This document shows positions 1 through 11,454 of a DNA stretch of 64,000 nucleotides, piece after piece. The DNA is taken from NCBI RefSeq assembly GCF_009909145.1, contig NZ_JAAAPJ010000008.1, positions 186,001-250,000 of the forward strand, given 5' to 3'. How positions within the stretch are numbered: position 1 is the first letter of the stretch; the number at the start of each line of letters is the position of its first letter. Source of the DNA: Corallococcus silvisoli. GTDB lineage: Bacteria; Myxococcota; Myxococcia; Myxococcales; Myxococcaceae. Below the pieces are notes generated by a model. The model was not told the DNA's origin. It did not search any database and worked only from the letters and a program-made list of their open reading frames with translations. Made by a program: the position numbers and the translations under genes.

Positions 1-218
1 TCCTCCGGGGACAGCGGGTCCCGCTTGCGGCCCGTGTCCTCGCGCACCACCACGTTGGGCCCCATGTGGCAGAAGCCGTAGCAGCCGCCCCGGTACAGCT
101 CACAGCGCGCCTGGAGCCCGGCCTCCGCCAGCGCCTCGCGCGCCGCCACGTGCACCGCGTCCGAGCCGCCCGCGCGGCAACTGGAGCCCTTGCACACCGA
201 CATCCGGTAGCGCTTCAC
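1..218 (-). CDS. NuoE-type [2Fe-2S] thioredoxin-fold protein, partial
   Basis: Only the first 72 codons are in the window; the C-terminus lies beyond the left edge. The visible cysteines C9, C14, C46 and C50 (C-x4-C and C-x3-C, followed by H-M-G-P) are the [2Fe-2S] ligand pattern of NuoE and related thioredoxin-fold ferredoxins. It follows nuoI on the same strand, so it may supply the NuoE function, or be the N-terminal domain of a NuoE-NuoF fusion (inference, since the rest is not visible). The GTG at 218 gives a natural start behind a G-rich stretch; an in-frame ATG at 203 is an alternative. A stand-alone ferredoxin is also possible. Confidence 0.72.
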   Translation of the reverse strand, partial: MKRYRMSVCKGSSCRAGGSDAVHVAAREALAEAGLQARCELYRGGCYGFCHMGPNVVVREDTGRKRDPLSPE

Positions 219-296
219 CGGAAGCCCCCGCGCGCGTGAGCGGCACCATGTGCATTGAAGAGCTGCAGCGTCACCACATGCCCCCTGAAAAGGCGG

Positions 297-335
297 CGGC
301 CCGCCCTTCCCTGGAAGCGGGGAGGAGGCGGGCCG
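297..335 (-). terminator. Hairpin with T-run downstream of nuoI
   Basis: A 9-bp GC-only stem (297-305 with 327-335) lies about 57 nt after the nuoI stop. On the minus strand it is followed within about 5 nt by TTTT, so it looks like an intrinsic terminator or attenuator separating nuoI from the ferredoxin-type gene at the left edge. Confidence 0.45.
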
Positions 336-391
336 GGATGCGTGCGAAGGGGGCGGCGGAACCAGGCCCGCCCCCATGATGCGTGAACGGA

Positions 392-1144
392 CTACTTGAG
401 GAACTTCGTCACCTGGATGGGACCCTGCTGCGTCACCACCGTCTGCCCGGCGCCCACCTTCGCGTGGCCGTGGCCCGCGGGCAGCTGCGCGTGCTTGCCA
501 GGGTCCGCGTGTCCCTCGCCGATGCGCGTGTGCGCTTCCTTGTGGACGTGGTGCGGCTCCTCGGAGCTGTCGCGCTTGTTCCAGGGGTCGGACGGGTGCG
601 ACACCGCCGGCCCCTTGAGCAGCTTGGGGATGTCGTAGACGAAGTTCTGCCGGTTGTACTCGGACGGCGTGTGCATGTACGTGTCCATGCGGATGGCGTC
701 CTTGGGGCACGCCTCCACGCACAGGCCGCACACGATGCAGCGCAGCTCGTCGATGACGAACTGGGTGGGGTACTTCTCGATGACCGCGGACTCCGAATCC
801 GCGTCTGCCGTCTCGTACTCACCCGCCTCGATGTAGATGCACTGCGCCGGGCAGATGGTCGCGCACATGTAGCAGGCCACGCAGCGCGGCTTGCCGTCCT
901 CGCGCGGCACCAGCCGGTGCAGACCCCGGTAGCCCTCCGGATAGATGGGCTTCTCTTCCGGGTACTCCACCGTCGTCATCAGGTTCATGCCCGTGCGATC
1001 CACCACCTGGGGGTTGGGGTCGCGCGTGCCGAACATGTTGCGGAAGAAGTGCTTGGTCGTGATGGCCAGACCGCGCAGCAGCTCCGGGATGTACATCCGC
1101 TCGCGGAGGTCCGTGCGCGGATCCTGGGAAGCATTGAACGCCAT
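392..1144 (-). CDS. nuoI: NADH-quinone oxidoreductase subunit I
   Basis: Subunit of complex I carrying the two [4Fe-4S] clusters (N6a, N6b) that pass electrons along the peripheral arm towards NuoB. Two ferredoxin motifs are visible, CVACYMCATICP and CIVCGLCVEACP, in the mid-protein region. At 250 aa it is longer than the usual 160-180 aa: after the ferredoxin core there is a tail of about 80 residues rich in His (HHVHKEAH, GHGHAK). Starts at ATG 1144, 48 nt after nuoH, in the order nuoC-D-G-H-I on the minus strand. Identification is firm; the role of the His-rich tail is unknown. Confidence 0.97.
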   Translation of the reverse strand: MAFNASQDPRTDLRERMYIPELLRGLAITTKHFFRNMFGTRDPNPQVVDRTGMNLMTTVEYPEEKPIYPEGYRGLHRLVPREDGKPRCVACYMCATICPAQCIYIEAGEYETADADSESAVIEKYPTQFVIDELRCIVCGLCVEACPKDAIRMDTYMHTPSEYNRQNFVYDIPKLLKGPAVSHPSDPWNKRDSSEEPHHVHKEAHTRIGEGHADPGKHAQLPAGHGHAKVGAGQTVVTQQGPIQVTKFLK

Positions 1145-1192
1145 GGTGTCTTGTCTCGCTTCCGGCGAAGGGCTTGGGCCGGACAGGCCGCG

Positions 1193-2629
1193 CTAGTGCG
1201 CGCCCGCCGGGGAATGGGAGTGGGGATCCGCGTGCGCCGGCAGGCCGTGCGCGTCGTGTCCGTGCGCGTCGTGCCCATGGCCGTTCGCCGTGTCGTGCGC
1301 GTCCTCCGCCTTCGCGCCCGACGTCAGCGTCAGCGCCAGCACGAAGCCGATCTCCAGGAGGCCCACCACGCCCAGCGCCCGCAGGGACGGATCCCACAGC
1401 ACCAGCGCGCCGCTGATGAACACGTTGGCCAGGCCCACGGGCAGGAGGATCTTCCAGCCCAGGTTCTGGATCTGATCGTAACGGAAGCGCGGGAAGGTCC
1501 AGCGGATGACCAGCTGCACCCAGATGAGCAGGATGACCTTGATCCAGAACACCGTGCCCAGGAGCGTGCCGTACACCCAGCCGTGCTCCTGCATGAACGG
1601 CTGCGCCGCCAGCCACTCGCCGCCGAAGGGCAGGTGGTGCCCGCCGAAGAAGAGCGACGTCGTCACGCCGGCCAGCACCACGACCTCCACGAACTCGGAG
1701 ATCATGAACATGCCGAACTTCATGCCGGAGTACTCCACGAAGTAACCGATGATCTCCGACTCGCCTTCCGGCGCGTCGAACGGGGCGCGCTTGGTCTCCG
1801 CGAAGGACGCCACGAAGAAGCCGATGAAGCCCAGCGGCTGGATGAAGATGCCCCACGCCGGCAGGCCCAGGTCGAAGCCGCCGTCGGTGCGCCACAGGTA
1901 CTTCGCCTGGCCGGTGCCGGACACGAGCGCGTTGCCCACGTCACCCACCAGCGTGGGCAGCTGCACGGAGGAGAACGCCAGGAACAGGCCCACGAGCGAC
2001 AGGCCCAGCGCCACCTCGTAGGAGATCATCTGCGCGGAGGCGCGCACGCCGCCCAGCAGCGCGAACTTGTTGTTGGAGGACCAGCCCGCCAGCGACGTGC
2101 CGTACACGGCGAGCGACGCGATGGCGAGCAGGTACAGCATGCCGAAGTCCGGCGTGGCGACGACCATGTCCACCGTCTTGCCGAACACCGACACCGTCGG
2201 CCCGGCCGGCACCACCGCGAACAGCGCGAACACCGGCGCGAACGCGAGGATGGGGCCCAGGTTGAACAGGAAGCGGTTGGCGGTGCCGGGGACGAAGTCC
2301 TCCTTGGTCAGCATCTTCAGCACGTCGGTGATGATGTGCGGGATGCCGCCCAGGGAGCGGTTGGACAGGCCGGGGATGGCCAGGCGCGCGCGGTTGGGGC
2401 CCACGCGGTCCTGCATGAACGCGCTCCACTTGCGCTCGGCGAGCGTGAGCAGCGTCGCGGTGATCATCACGAAGACGAGCATCAGGAAGATGATGTTCGT
2501 CAGGCGGCTGGCCCCCTCGAAGAGGTACTCCTCCGCGAGGTAGCCCACCAGATACGCCGAGGCCACTCCGCCGGCGACGGCGAAGATGATGAAGGCCATG
2601 GCGAACAGCATGGTCAGGATGCGGTTCAT
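1193..2629 (-). CDS. nuoH: NADH-quinone oxidoreductase subunit H
   Basis: Membrane subunit at the junction between the peripheral and membrane arms of complex I, forming part of the quinone site. The protein (478 aa) has the expected set of hydrophobic helices and family segments such as DRVGPNRA near the N-terminus and FAETKRAPFDAPEGESE in the conserved quinone-site loop. It is longer than the common 320-350 aa form and ends in a His-rich tail (GHGHDAHGHDAHG). ATG 2629 lies 2 nt after the nuoG stop, which fixes the start; the frame stays open upstream only because of high GC. Confidence 0.96.
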   Translation of the reverse strand: MNRILTMLFAMAFIIFAVAGGVASAYLVGYLAEEYLFEGASRLTNIIFLMLVFVMITATLLTLAERKWSAFMQDRVGPNRARLAIPGLSNRSLGGIPHIITDVLKMLTKEDFVPGTANRFLFNLGPILAFAPVFALFAVVPAGPTVSVFGKTVDMVVATPDFGMLYLLAIASLAVYGTSLAGWSSNNKFALLGGVRASAQMISYEVALGLSLVGLFLAFSSVQLPTLVGDVGNALVSGTGQAKYLWRTDGGFDLGLPAWGIFIQPLGFIGFFVASFAETKRAPFDAPEGESEIIGYFVEYSGMKFGMFMISEFVEVVVLAGVTTSLFFGGHHLPFGGEWLAAQPFMQEHGWVYGTLLGTVFWIKVILLIWVQLVIRWTFPRFRYDQIQNLGWKILLPVGLANVFISGALVLWDPSLRALGVVGLLEIGFVLALTLTSGAKAEDAHDTANGHGHDAHGHDAHGLPAHADPHSHSPAGAH

Positions 2630-2631
2630 GG

Positions 2632-4517
<1,886 letters not shown>

Positions 4518-4521
<4 letters not shown>

Positions 4522-5777
4522 TGCTCGACCTCGCCGCCGATCATGTTGATGGTGTCAAAGGTGGGAACGAGGTCCGCCAGCATCTTGCCCTGGATGATGT
4601 GGGGCAGGGCCGCCAGCACCGGGAAGCCCGGGGCGCGCACGTGGACCTTGTACGGACGGCCGCGGCCGTCGCTCACCAGGTACCAGCCCAGCTCGCCGTT
4701 GGACGCCTCCGTGGCGTCATAGACCTCACCGGGGGGCACCTGGATGCCCTCCATCACCAGCTTGAAGTGCGCCATCACGCCTTCGATGGTGCCGTACACC
4801 TCCGGCTTGGGCGGCAGCGCGATGCGCCAGTCGTCCACGATGATGGGGCCCGCGGGGATGGTGGCCAGGGCCTGGCGCAGGATGCGGATGGACTGGCGCA
4901 TCTCCTCCAGGCGCACGAGGTAGCGGTCGTAGTTGTCGCCGTGCTGGCCCACCACGACCTCGAAGTCGAAGCGCTCGTAGACCCAGTACGGGTGCGCCTT
5001 GCGCAGGTCGTGGTCCACGCCGCACGCGCGCAGCGCGGGGCCCGTCCACCCGTAGTCGATGGCGTCCTGGGCGCTGATGATGCCGGTGCCCTTGGTGCGG
5101 TCCACGAAGATGCGGTTGCGCGTGAGCAGCCCGTCCATCTCCTGGAGCAGCTCCTCCGTGCGGTCCAGCGTCTTGAGCACCTTCTCCGACCAGCCCTCCG
5201 GCAGGTCGCGGTTGATGCCACCCACGCGGCCGAAGCTGGTGGTGAGGCGCGCGCCGGTGAGCTCCGTCACGCGGTCCTGGATGAGCTCGCGGGCCTCCAT
5301 GCCGTAGAGGAACGGCGCGAAGCCGCCCATCTCCAGGCCGGTGGCGCCCACGCACGTCAGGTGGTCGGTGAGCCGGTGCAGCTCGCTGCCGATGACGCGG
5401 ATGTACTGGGCGCGCTCCGGGATCTCCAGGCCGATGAGCTTCTCCACGGCGTTGAGGAACCCGAAGTTGTTCATCATCGCGGACAGGTAGTTGAGCCGGT
5501 CCGTGTACGGCAGGCACTGCGTCCAGGTGACGTTCTCGCAGCTCTTCTGGAAGCCGCGGTGGAGGAAGCCGATCTCCGGATCGATCTTGACGATGGTCTC
5601 ACCCTCGAGCTCCACCCTCAGCCGCACGGTGCCGTGCGTGGCCGGGTGGGAGGGGCCCATGTTGATGACCATGTGCTTCGACTGGAGATGCGATTCGAGC
5701 TCCGACTCCTCGTGGGCGAACCCATCCGTGTCGGGGTTGTGCGGCTTCGTCGCGTCGATGTTGTGGCTGTCGGCCAT
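4518..5777 (-). CDS. nuoD: NADH-quinone oxidoreductase subunit D
   Basis: 49-kDa-type subunit that forms the quinone-binding pocket with NuoB. The hallmark N-terminal segment is present (INMGPSHPATHGTVRL), then EIGFLHRGFQK, YTDRLNYLSAM and the C-terminal GEVYDATEASNGELGWYL. Length 419 aa is normal for an unfused NuoD; NuoC is a separate gene immediately upstream (gap 12 nt). An extra N-terminal stretch of about 35 acidic residues precedes the conserved core. The 3' end overlaps nuoG by 4 nt. Confidence 0.97.
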
Positions 5778-5789
5778 GGGGAGGTCTCG

Positions 5790-6323
5790 TCAGGCGACGC
5801 CGCTGGTGCCGGGGCCGCGGAAGATGTCCTTGATGGGGCGCTCGGGGATCAGCGGCTGACGGTCGCGCAGCGCGTAGTCCTTGCGCAGGGGGTGGCCCTG
5901 GAACTCGTCGTACAGGAGGATGCGGCGCAGGTCCGGGTGGTCCGTGAAGCGGATGCCGTAGAAGTCGAACGCCAGGCGCTCCCACCAGTTCGCGCCCCGG
6001 TACAGGGCGGAGAGGGAGGGGACCTCCGGACGGGTCTCCGTGACGCGCACCTTCAGGCGGACGTGCTCCTTCCGCTTGAGCGAGTAGAGGAAGTAGACGA
6101 TCTCGAACCGCGGATCGCTCTCCGCCAGGTGCAGCCGGTCCACGGCGTCCGCGGAGCCGAACAGCTTGAAGTCCAGCTCGGGGTCCATCTTCAGGAAGGT
6201 GGCGACCTTCGGCAGCCACTCCGCATGGATGACGGCCCAGGCTCCGCCAGCGCGGTCGACATAGCGCTCCGCGACCGCCTCGGGAAACTGGGCGGCGACC
6301 CGGTCCAACGCGAAAATGCTCAA
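5790..6323 (-). CDS. nuoC: NADH-quinone oxidoreductase subunit C
   Basis: 30-kDa subunit of the peripheral arm. The family signature is near the C-terminus: ANWWERLAFDFYGIRFTDHP followed by RRILLYDEFQGHPLRKDY. Length 177 aa. The best start is TTG at 6323, with GAGG six bases upstream; no ATG fits, so weak initiation of the first gene of this block is likely. It opens the nuoCDGHI block and is separated from nuoAB by about 4.2 kb of unrelated genes, so it should have its own promoter in 6324-6480. Confidence 0.94.
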   Translation of the reverse strand: MSIFALDRVAAQFPEAVAERYVDRAGGAWAVIHAEWLPKVATFLKMDPELDFKLFGSADAVDRLHLAESDPRFEIVYFLYSLKRKEHVRLKVRVTETRPEVPSLSALYRGANWWERLAFDFYGIRFTDHPDLRRILLYDEFQGHPLRKDYALRDRQPLIPERPIKDIFRGPGTSGVA

Positions 6324-6480
6324 GGGGGGCCTCGATCTACGACAGAGGAAACCGCGGCTTTATAAGGACCGTTCGCGTGAGGCGTCAACGTAAACCCTCA
6401 ACCGTGTAGGCCACTTAGGTGGTCCAGTAGCCCGCGTCGCGGCCCACCCCCTGCCCGCCTGTCGCGGGTAGGCGGAAAGC

Positions 6481-7755
6481 TCAGGCCGCCGCGTCCGAGC
6501 CCCGCGCCGGGGCGTCCTCTTCAGGCAGGGGGATGAAGGTCACCACCGGCTGGCTCTTGCCGGGCACGAGCGCGACGGGGGCGGGGGCCCAGCGGAAGGC
6601 GGCACCCGCCCGCTCGCGGGTCGCCTGGGAGACGAGCACGGGCACCTCGAAGCCCTTGGTCAGCCGCTCGATGCGGTTGGCCAGGTTCACCGTGTCGCCG
6701 ATGGCGGTGTACTCCAGGCGCCGGAAGGGCGAGCCGATGTTGCCCAGCACCACCGGGCCCGAGTGCACGCCCACGCCCATGCGCAGGCCGAACTCGCCCC
6801 GGGCGGCGCGCTCCGCGTTGACCGCCTCCAGCTCGCGCACCATCTCCAGCGCGCACCGGGTGGCGCTCCGCGCATGGAGGGCGTCCGGCAGCGGGGCGCC
6901 GAAGTACACCATCAGTGCGTCCCCGATGAACTTGTCGAGCGTTCCGCCGTGGCGGAACACCACCTCCACCATGCGGCCGTAGTACTCGTTGAGGATCGTG
7001 ACCACCTGCTCGGGCGGTAGCCGTTCGCTCAAGGAGGTGAAGTCGCGCACGTCCGCGAACAGCACGGAGACCTCCCTCAGCTCCGGGGCGGGGGAGTCCT
7101 TGTCCTGGAGGCGCTCGGCCACGGCGGGGGAGAAGTAGCGGCCCAGGCGCGCGCGCTGGAGCTCCTCGTGGGTGACGGCGGCGGACAGCAGGCGGATGCG
7201 CTGGAGGAGCCGGGACGCGCCCGCGGCCGTCATGGCCAGCATCACCGCGCCGGCCACCTGGGCCCCTCCTCCGATGGAGGCCTGCCGCTGGAGCTCCGTC
7301 TCCGCGAGGATGGCGACGGCGGTGACCAGCAGCGTGACGGGCCTTCGCAGGCTCAGCGCGGACAGGAGGACCAGGGCCGCGAAGATCCCCAGCGAGAAGC
7401 CGGCCACGCCGCCCGGGGACGGGGACACCGGCAGCGCCAGGTGTTGCAGCCAGTAGACGGCCGGCACGTCCACGAACGCGACGGACAGCGACGCCCAACT
7501 GGCGACGCGCGCGGACGCCGCCACCGCCACGGCGACGCAGGTGGTGCAGACGAGGTACAGCGCGAACGGCCCCAGGTAGACGTCCCAGTCGCGCAGGCCC
7601 CGCCCGCGCCCCAGGTACACCGCCATGGTGAACAGCACGGCCACCGCCCCCAGTCGCACCCACGCCAGGTGCCGGCCGTTGGATTGGCGCTCCACGTCGA
7701 GTGCGCGGCGCACGGACTCCTGGAGGGTGTCGCTGGGCGTGGCCCTGGAAGTCAT
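6481..7755 (-). CDS. Membrane-bound class III adenylate cyclase
   Basis: Makes cAMP from ATP. About six hydrophobic helices (roughly residues 31-49, 61-80, 86-103, 117-136, 139-151, 166-182) form an N-terminal membrane domain without a visible ligand-binding insert, followed by a cyclase catalytic domain from about residue 225. Catalytic residues are visible: metal-binding D235 and D279, ATP-specifying K275 and D354, and the N357/R361 pair. The K/D pair favours adenylate over guanylate cyclase. Start ATG 7755 chosen; ATG 7806 is an in-frame alternative without a better ribosome site. It sits between the two nuo blocks on the same strand. A cAMP-binding-domain channel is encoded at 55480-56970. 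Confidence 0.88.
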   Translation of the reverse strand: MTSRATPSDTLQESVRRALDVERQSNGRHLAWVRLGAVAVLFTMAVYLGRGRGLRDWDVYLGPFALYLVCTTCVAVAVAASARVASWASLSVAFVDVPAVYWLQHLALPVSPSPGGVAGFSLGIFAALVLLSALSLRRPVTLLVTAVAILAETELQRQASIGGGAQVAGAVMLAMTAAGASRLLQRIRLLSAAVTHEELQRARLGRYFSPAVAERLQDKDSPAPELREVSVLFADVRDFTSLSERLPPEQVVTILNEYYGRMVEVVFRHGGTLDKFIGDALMVYFGAPLPDALHARSATRCALEMVRELEAVNAERAARGEFGLRMGVGVHSGPVVLGNIGSPFRRLEYTAIGDTVNLANRIERLTKGFEVPVLVSQATRERAGAAFRWAPAPVALVPGKSQPVVTFIPLPEEDAPARGSDAAA

Positions 7756-7908
7756 GAGGGTCCCCGGACCGAGGGAAGCGTCGGTCTGGAACAGTCCGGT
7801 CGCCATCTTGCATCGGAGGTGCTCGCCACGCACGTCCCGGACTCCCCTGAAGCCCGGTGAGAGACAGAGTTGGCACGGAAATGCCCGGACGCGGTAGACG
7901 GTGGAGGC

Positions 7909-10080
7909 ATGTCCGTGCGGTCCGTCGCTTCCTTCCTCCGCGCCGGTGCGGGGCGCCTGGCGCTGGGCGCCCTGCTGGGGCTGCTGCTCTTCGCGGCCGA
8001 GACGGCCTGGCTGCTCAAGGCGGGCGTGGTGGGCGTGGACATCCCCCTGGACGGCCCCTATGCGGCGCTGGCGGCGGCGGTGCGGCCGTTGCTGCCGGGC
8101 GTCGTCCTGCGCGTGGCCACGGTCTATGTCGTCGCGGGCGCGCTGCTGGGGCTGGGGGCCGCGGTGCTGGCCCGGGCCTGGACGCGGCGGGGCGGGTGGG
8201 GGGCGGCGGGGCTGGTGCTCCTTCACTGGGCGGTGCTGCTGGGGTTCTGGGCGTGGGACCGGGCCCTGGCGCGGCCCGCGCTCTTCGACGACCTGCCGGT
8301 GGCGCGCCCGGTGCTCGCGTGGCTGGTGGATCACGGCGAGCCCTGGCAGGCGCGGGCCGCGGCCGGAGCCTGGGTGGCGGCGCACCTGATGGTGCTGGGC
8401 GCGCGGGCGCTGCGCTGGCTTGCTTCCTCCAGGGCGCCGGTCGCCGCTCGCGCCGAGCGCTTCTGCTGGGCCGTGGTGACGGTGGGCGTCGTGGTCGTCG
8501 CGGTGGGGCTGACGGTGCGTCCTCCGGCGGAGACCCTCCGGCGGCCGTTGGTGGTGCTCATCGGCATCGACGCGTTCCGGCCGGACCGGCTGGGCGCGGC
8601 GGGGCGCGGGGTGGCGCCCCATGTGGACCGCTTCCTCCAGGACGCCACGCTCTTCACGCGGGCCTACACGCCGGTGGCGCAGACGGAGCCCGCCTGGCGC
8701 TCGCTGCTGACCGCGCGCTGGCCGTACCGCACGGGCGTGCGCTACCCGCTCACGTCCGACGCGCGGCTCGTGCTGGCGCCCACCTTCGCGCAGCGCTTCG
8801 CGGAGGCCGGGTGGCGCACGGTGTTCGCCACCGACTGCTCTCGCTTCCACTTCGAGGGGCCGGCCTCCGGCTTCGCCACGCGCTGGCAGCCGCCTCGCGG
8901 GGCGCTCAACTTCGCGCTGGAGAAGCTGCGCTACCGGGCGCTGGGGCTCTTCGCGGACAACGCGCTGGGCGCCGCGTGGGTGCCCGAGTTCATCGACAAC
9001 CGGGCGCTGGCCGGCATCCATGATCCCCTGGGGTACGCCAAGCGGCTGGCGGGCGGGCTGGTGGCGGAGGCCGGAGCGGGCCCGCTGCTCTTCGCCTTCC
9101 ACGCCACGGCGGCGCACTTCCCGGGCGACCCGGTGTACCCGTTCTACCGCCGCTTCGTGTCCGCGTCCGAGCCGCTGGAGCGCCGGCTGCGCATGCACTT
9201 CGCGCCGGTGACGCCGGGGGCGAAGGGCTCCTGGAACCGCGAGGGCGCGGAGGGGCTCTACGACGAGCTGCTCGCGCAGGCGGACGCGCAGGTGGGGACG
9301 CTGCTGGACGCGCTGCGGGAGTCCGGGCGCTACGACGACGCGCTCATCGTGTTGATGTCCGACCACGGCGAGAGCTTCCACGCGGACCGGCCGGACCTGG
9401 CGGGCGCCACGTCCGTGCACGGGGCGCGGCTGGGCGAGGAGGAGAACCGCATCCTGCTCGCGGTGAAGCCGCCCGTGGGGCGGGGGCCGGTGCCCGCGGA
9501 GGTGGAGGCGCTGGCGCGGCTGGTGGACGTGGGGCCCACGCTGCTGGAGCTGTCGGGCCTGCCCATGTTGCCGGAGATGGACGGGGTGTCGCTCGCGCCG
9601 CTGCTGCGCGGGGAGGCGCGGCCGCTCACGCCCCTGTACGCGGAGACGGGCTACACGCACGTGAGCCCGGAGGTCTTCGACCCTGGCCACTGGCCCGGCG
9701 CGCCGCGCACCTTCGACGCGTACCGCCTGCGCCCGGACGGCGTGGTGGAGATGGGCGATGACGCGGACGCGGCGGTGCTGAGGGAGAAGGACACCGGCGC
9801 CTTCGATGGGCAGCGCTGGGTGGTGGACCGGCCGCAGGCGGACGGCAGCGTGCGGCGGACCTGCTCGGGGGCGTGTGCGGGGGCTGACGCGCGAGCGCTG
9901 GCGGACTGGCTGGATGACGCACGGGAGCGCGCGCCGGAGCCCGCTTCACGTAGAGTCGCCGGCCATGTCGACGACCGAAACCCCCGGCCTCCAGGAAACA
10001 TACGCCCCCCACAACGCCTGCTTCGGATGTGGCCCGGCCAACCCGAAGGGACTGCGCATCCGCAGCCGCGTGGAGGGTGA
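7909..10080 (+). CDS. Membrane-anchored sulfatase-like hydrolase/transferase
   Basis: N-terminal half has about five membrane helices; from about residue 213 there is an alkaline-phosphatase-superfamily domain, with metal ligands in IGIDAFRPD (D221) and SDHGESFH. At the position where type I sulfatases carry the formylglycine Cys/Ser, this protein has T259 (QTEPAWRS), as in phosphoethanolamine and glycerophosphate transferases. The substrate is therefore probably a phosphate ester or lipid headgroup rather than a classic sulfate ester (inference). Start ATG 7909 is chosen because hydrophobic sequence follows; GGAGG is very close to it, so TTG 7870 cannot be excluded. The 3' end runs 116 nt into the next gene, which is unusual and may reflect a frameshift near 9900-9960. 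Confidence 0.78.
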   Translation: MSVRSVASFLRAGAGRLALGALLGLLLFAAETAWLLKAGVVGVDIPLDGPYAALAAAVRPLLPGVVLRVATVYVVAGALLGLGAAVLARAWTRRGGWGAAGLVLLHWAVLLGFWAWDRALARPALFDDLPVARPVLAWLVDHGEPWQARAAAGAWVAAHLMVLGARALRWLASSRAPVAARAERFCWAVVTVGVVVVAVGLTVRPPAETLRRPLVVLIGIDAFRPDRLGAAGRGVAPHVDRFLQDATLFTRAYTPVAQTEPAWRSLLTARWPYRTGVRYPLTSDARLVLAPTFAQRFAEAGWRTVFATDCSRFHFEGPASGFATRWQPPRGALNFALEKLRYRALGLFADNALGAAWVPEFIDNRALAGIHDPLGYAKRLAGGLVAEAGAGPLLFAFHATAAHFPGDPVYPFYRRFVSASEPLERRLRMHFAPVTPGAKGSWNREGAEGLYDELLAQADAQVGTLLDALRESGRYDDALIVLMSDHGESFHADRPDLAGATSVHGARLGEEENRILLAVKPPVGRGPVPAEVEALARLVDVGPTLLELSGLPMLPEMDGVSLAPLLRGEARPLTPLYAETGYTHVSPEVFDPGHWPGAPRTFDAYRLRPDGVVEMGDDADAAVLREKDTGAFDGQRWVVDRPQADGSVRRTCSGACAGADARALADWLDDARERAPEPASRRVAGHVDDRNPRPPGNIRPPQRLLRMWPGQPEGTAHPQPRGG

Positions 10081-10435
10081 GCTCGTCGTCGCGGACTGGA
10101 CCCCGGAGGAGCACCACCAGGCGTTCCCCGGCGTGCTCAACGGCGGCATCATCGGCGCGCTGCTGGACTGCCACTGCAACTGGACCGCGGCCTACCACCT
10201 GATGAAGGCGCAGGGCGCGACCACCCCGCCGTGCACCGTCACCGCCGACTACACCATCGTCCTCAAGCGGCCCACGCCCCTGGGCCCGCTGCACCTGTCC
10301 GCGAAGCCCGTGGACATCCAGGGCGACCGCGTCGTCGTGGAGGGCGTCCTCACCGCGAACGGCAAGGTGACGGCGACCTGCAAGGGCACCTTCGTGGCGG
10401 TGAAGGAAGGGCACCCCGCGTACCACCGCTGGTAG
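9965..10435 (+). CDS. Hot-dog fold thioesterase (PaaI-like)
   Basis: Predicted acyl-CoA thioesterase of 156 aa. The hot-dog helix motif is visible as HHQAFPGVLNGGIIGALLD, followed by the beta-strand segment TADYTIVLKRPTPLG. An N-terminal cysteine pair (CFGCGPANPKG) is common in PaaI-type proteins of this subgroup. Starts at ATG 9965, inside the 3' end of the preceding sulfatase-like gene in a different frame. The substrate cannot be deduced from context. Convergent with nuoB, with a hairpin between them. Confidence 0.82.
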   Translation: MSTTETPGLQETYAPHNACFGCGPANPKGLRIRSRVEGELVVADWTPEEHHQAFPGVLNGGIIGALLDCHCNWTAAYHLMKAQGATTPPCTVTADYTIVLKRPTPLGPLHLSAKPVDIQGDRVVVEGVLTANGKVTATCKGTFVAVKEGHPAYHRW

Positions 10436-10449
10436 GCCCTGGAACGCCG

Positions 10450-10491
10450 CGGGCCCCGTCACCGGCCTCGAGAGAGGCGGCGCGGGGCCCG
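10450..10491. terminator. Bidirectional hairpin between convergent genes
   Basis: A perfect 9-bp stem (10450-10458 with 10483-10491) with a smaller nested hairpin (10465-10469 with 10474-10478) fills the 80-nt gap between the thioesterase stop and the nuoB stop. No clear T-run follows on either strand, so it is called from position and stem strength. Confidence 0.5.
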
Positions 10492-10515
10492 TTCGTGAAG
10501 CAGGCGGCGAAGGGA

Positions 10516-11079
<564 letters not shown>

Positions 11080-11085
11080 GATGTC

Positions 11086-11454
11086 TCAGCTCTCCCAGTC
11101 CAGGGCGCCCTTCTTCCAGACGTAGATAAGGCCCACGACCAGGGTCGACGCGAAAACCAGCATCTCCACGTAGCCGAACCAGCCGAGTGCCTGGAAGTTC
11201 ACCGCCCAGGGGTACAGGAACACCGCTTCCACGTCGAACACGATGAAGAGCAGCGCGATGACGTAGAACTTCACGGCGAAGCGCTGGCGAGCGGGACCGC
11301 TCGACTCAGAGCCTGCTTCGAAGGGGGCCGACTTGGTGCTGCTCGGGCGCTTGGGGCCCAGCCGGGTGGTGACCTGCGGAATGATCATCCCGAGGACGCC
11401 GGCCAGCAGGAGCACCACCGCCAGCGGCAGGTACGGTGCGAGGGGTGTAGTCAT
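11086..11454 (-). CDS. nuoA: NADH-quinone oxidoreductase subunit A
   Basis: Small membrane subunit near the quinone tunnel. Three membrane helices are visible (about residues 9-27, 62-82, 90-112), with the conserved acidic stretch KSAPFEAGSE in the first loop and FIVFDVEAVFLYPWA in the second helix. Length 122 aa is typical. First gene of the nuoAB block; its promoter must lie in the 258-nt interval 11455-11712, shared divergently with the chemoreceptor gene. Confidence 0.96.
   Translation of the reverse strand: MTTPLAPYLPLAVVLLLAGVLGMIIPQVTTRLGPKRPSSTKSAPFEAGSESSGPARQRFAVKFYVIALLFIVFDVEAVFLYPWAVNFQALGWFGYVEMLVFASTLVVGLIYVWKKGALDWES

Noticed and set aside
6455..6475. Short hairpin just after the adenylate cyclase stop
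   Set aside because: Only 6 bp, with competing pairings and no T-run, so not called as a terminator.
7871..7884. Sigma-54-like element (TGGCAC...TGC) before the sulfatase-like gene
   Set aside because: The distance between GG and GC is one base short of the strict -24/-12 spacing, and it overlaps a possible alternative start region.
9626..10462. 278-codon minus-strand frame opposite the thioesterase
   Set aside because: Antisense to a well-defined hot-dog domain; Arg/Pro-rich composition only.
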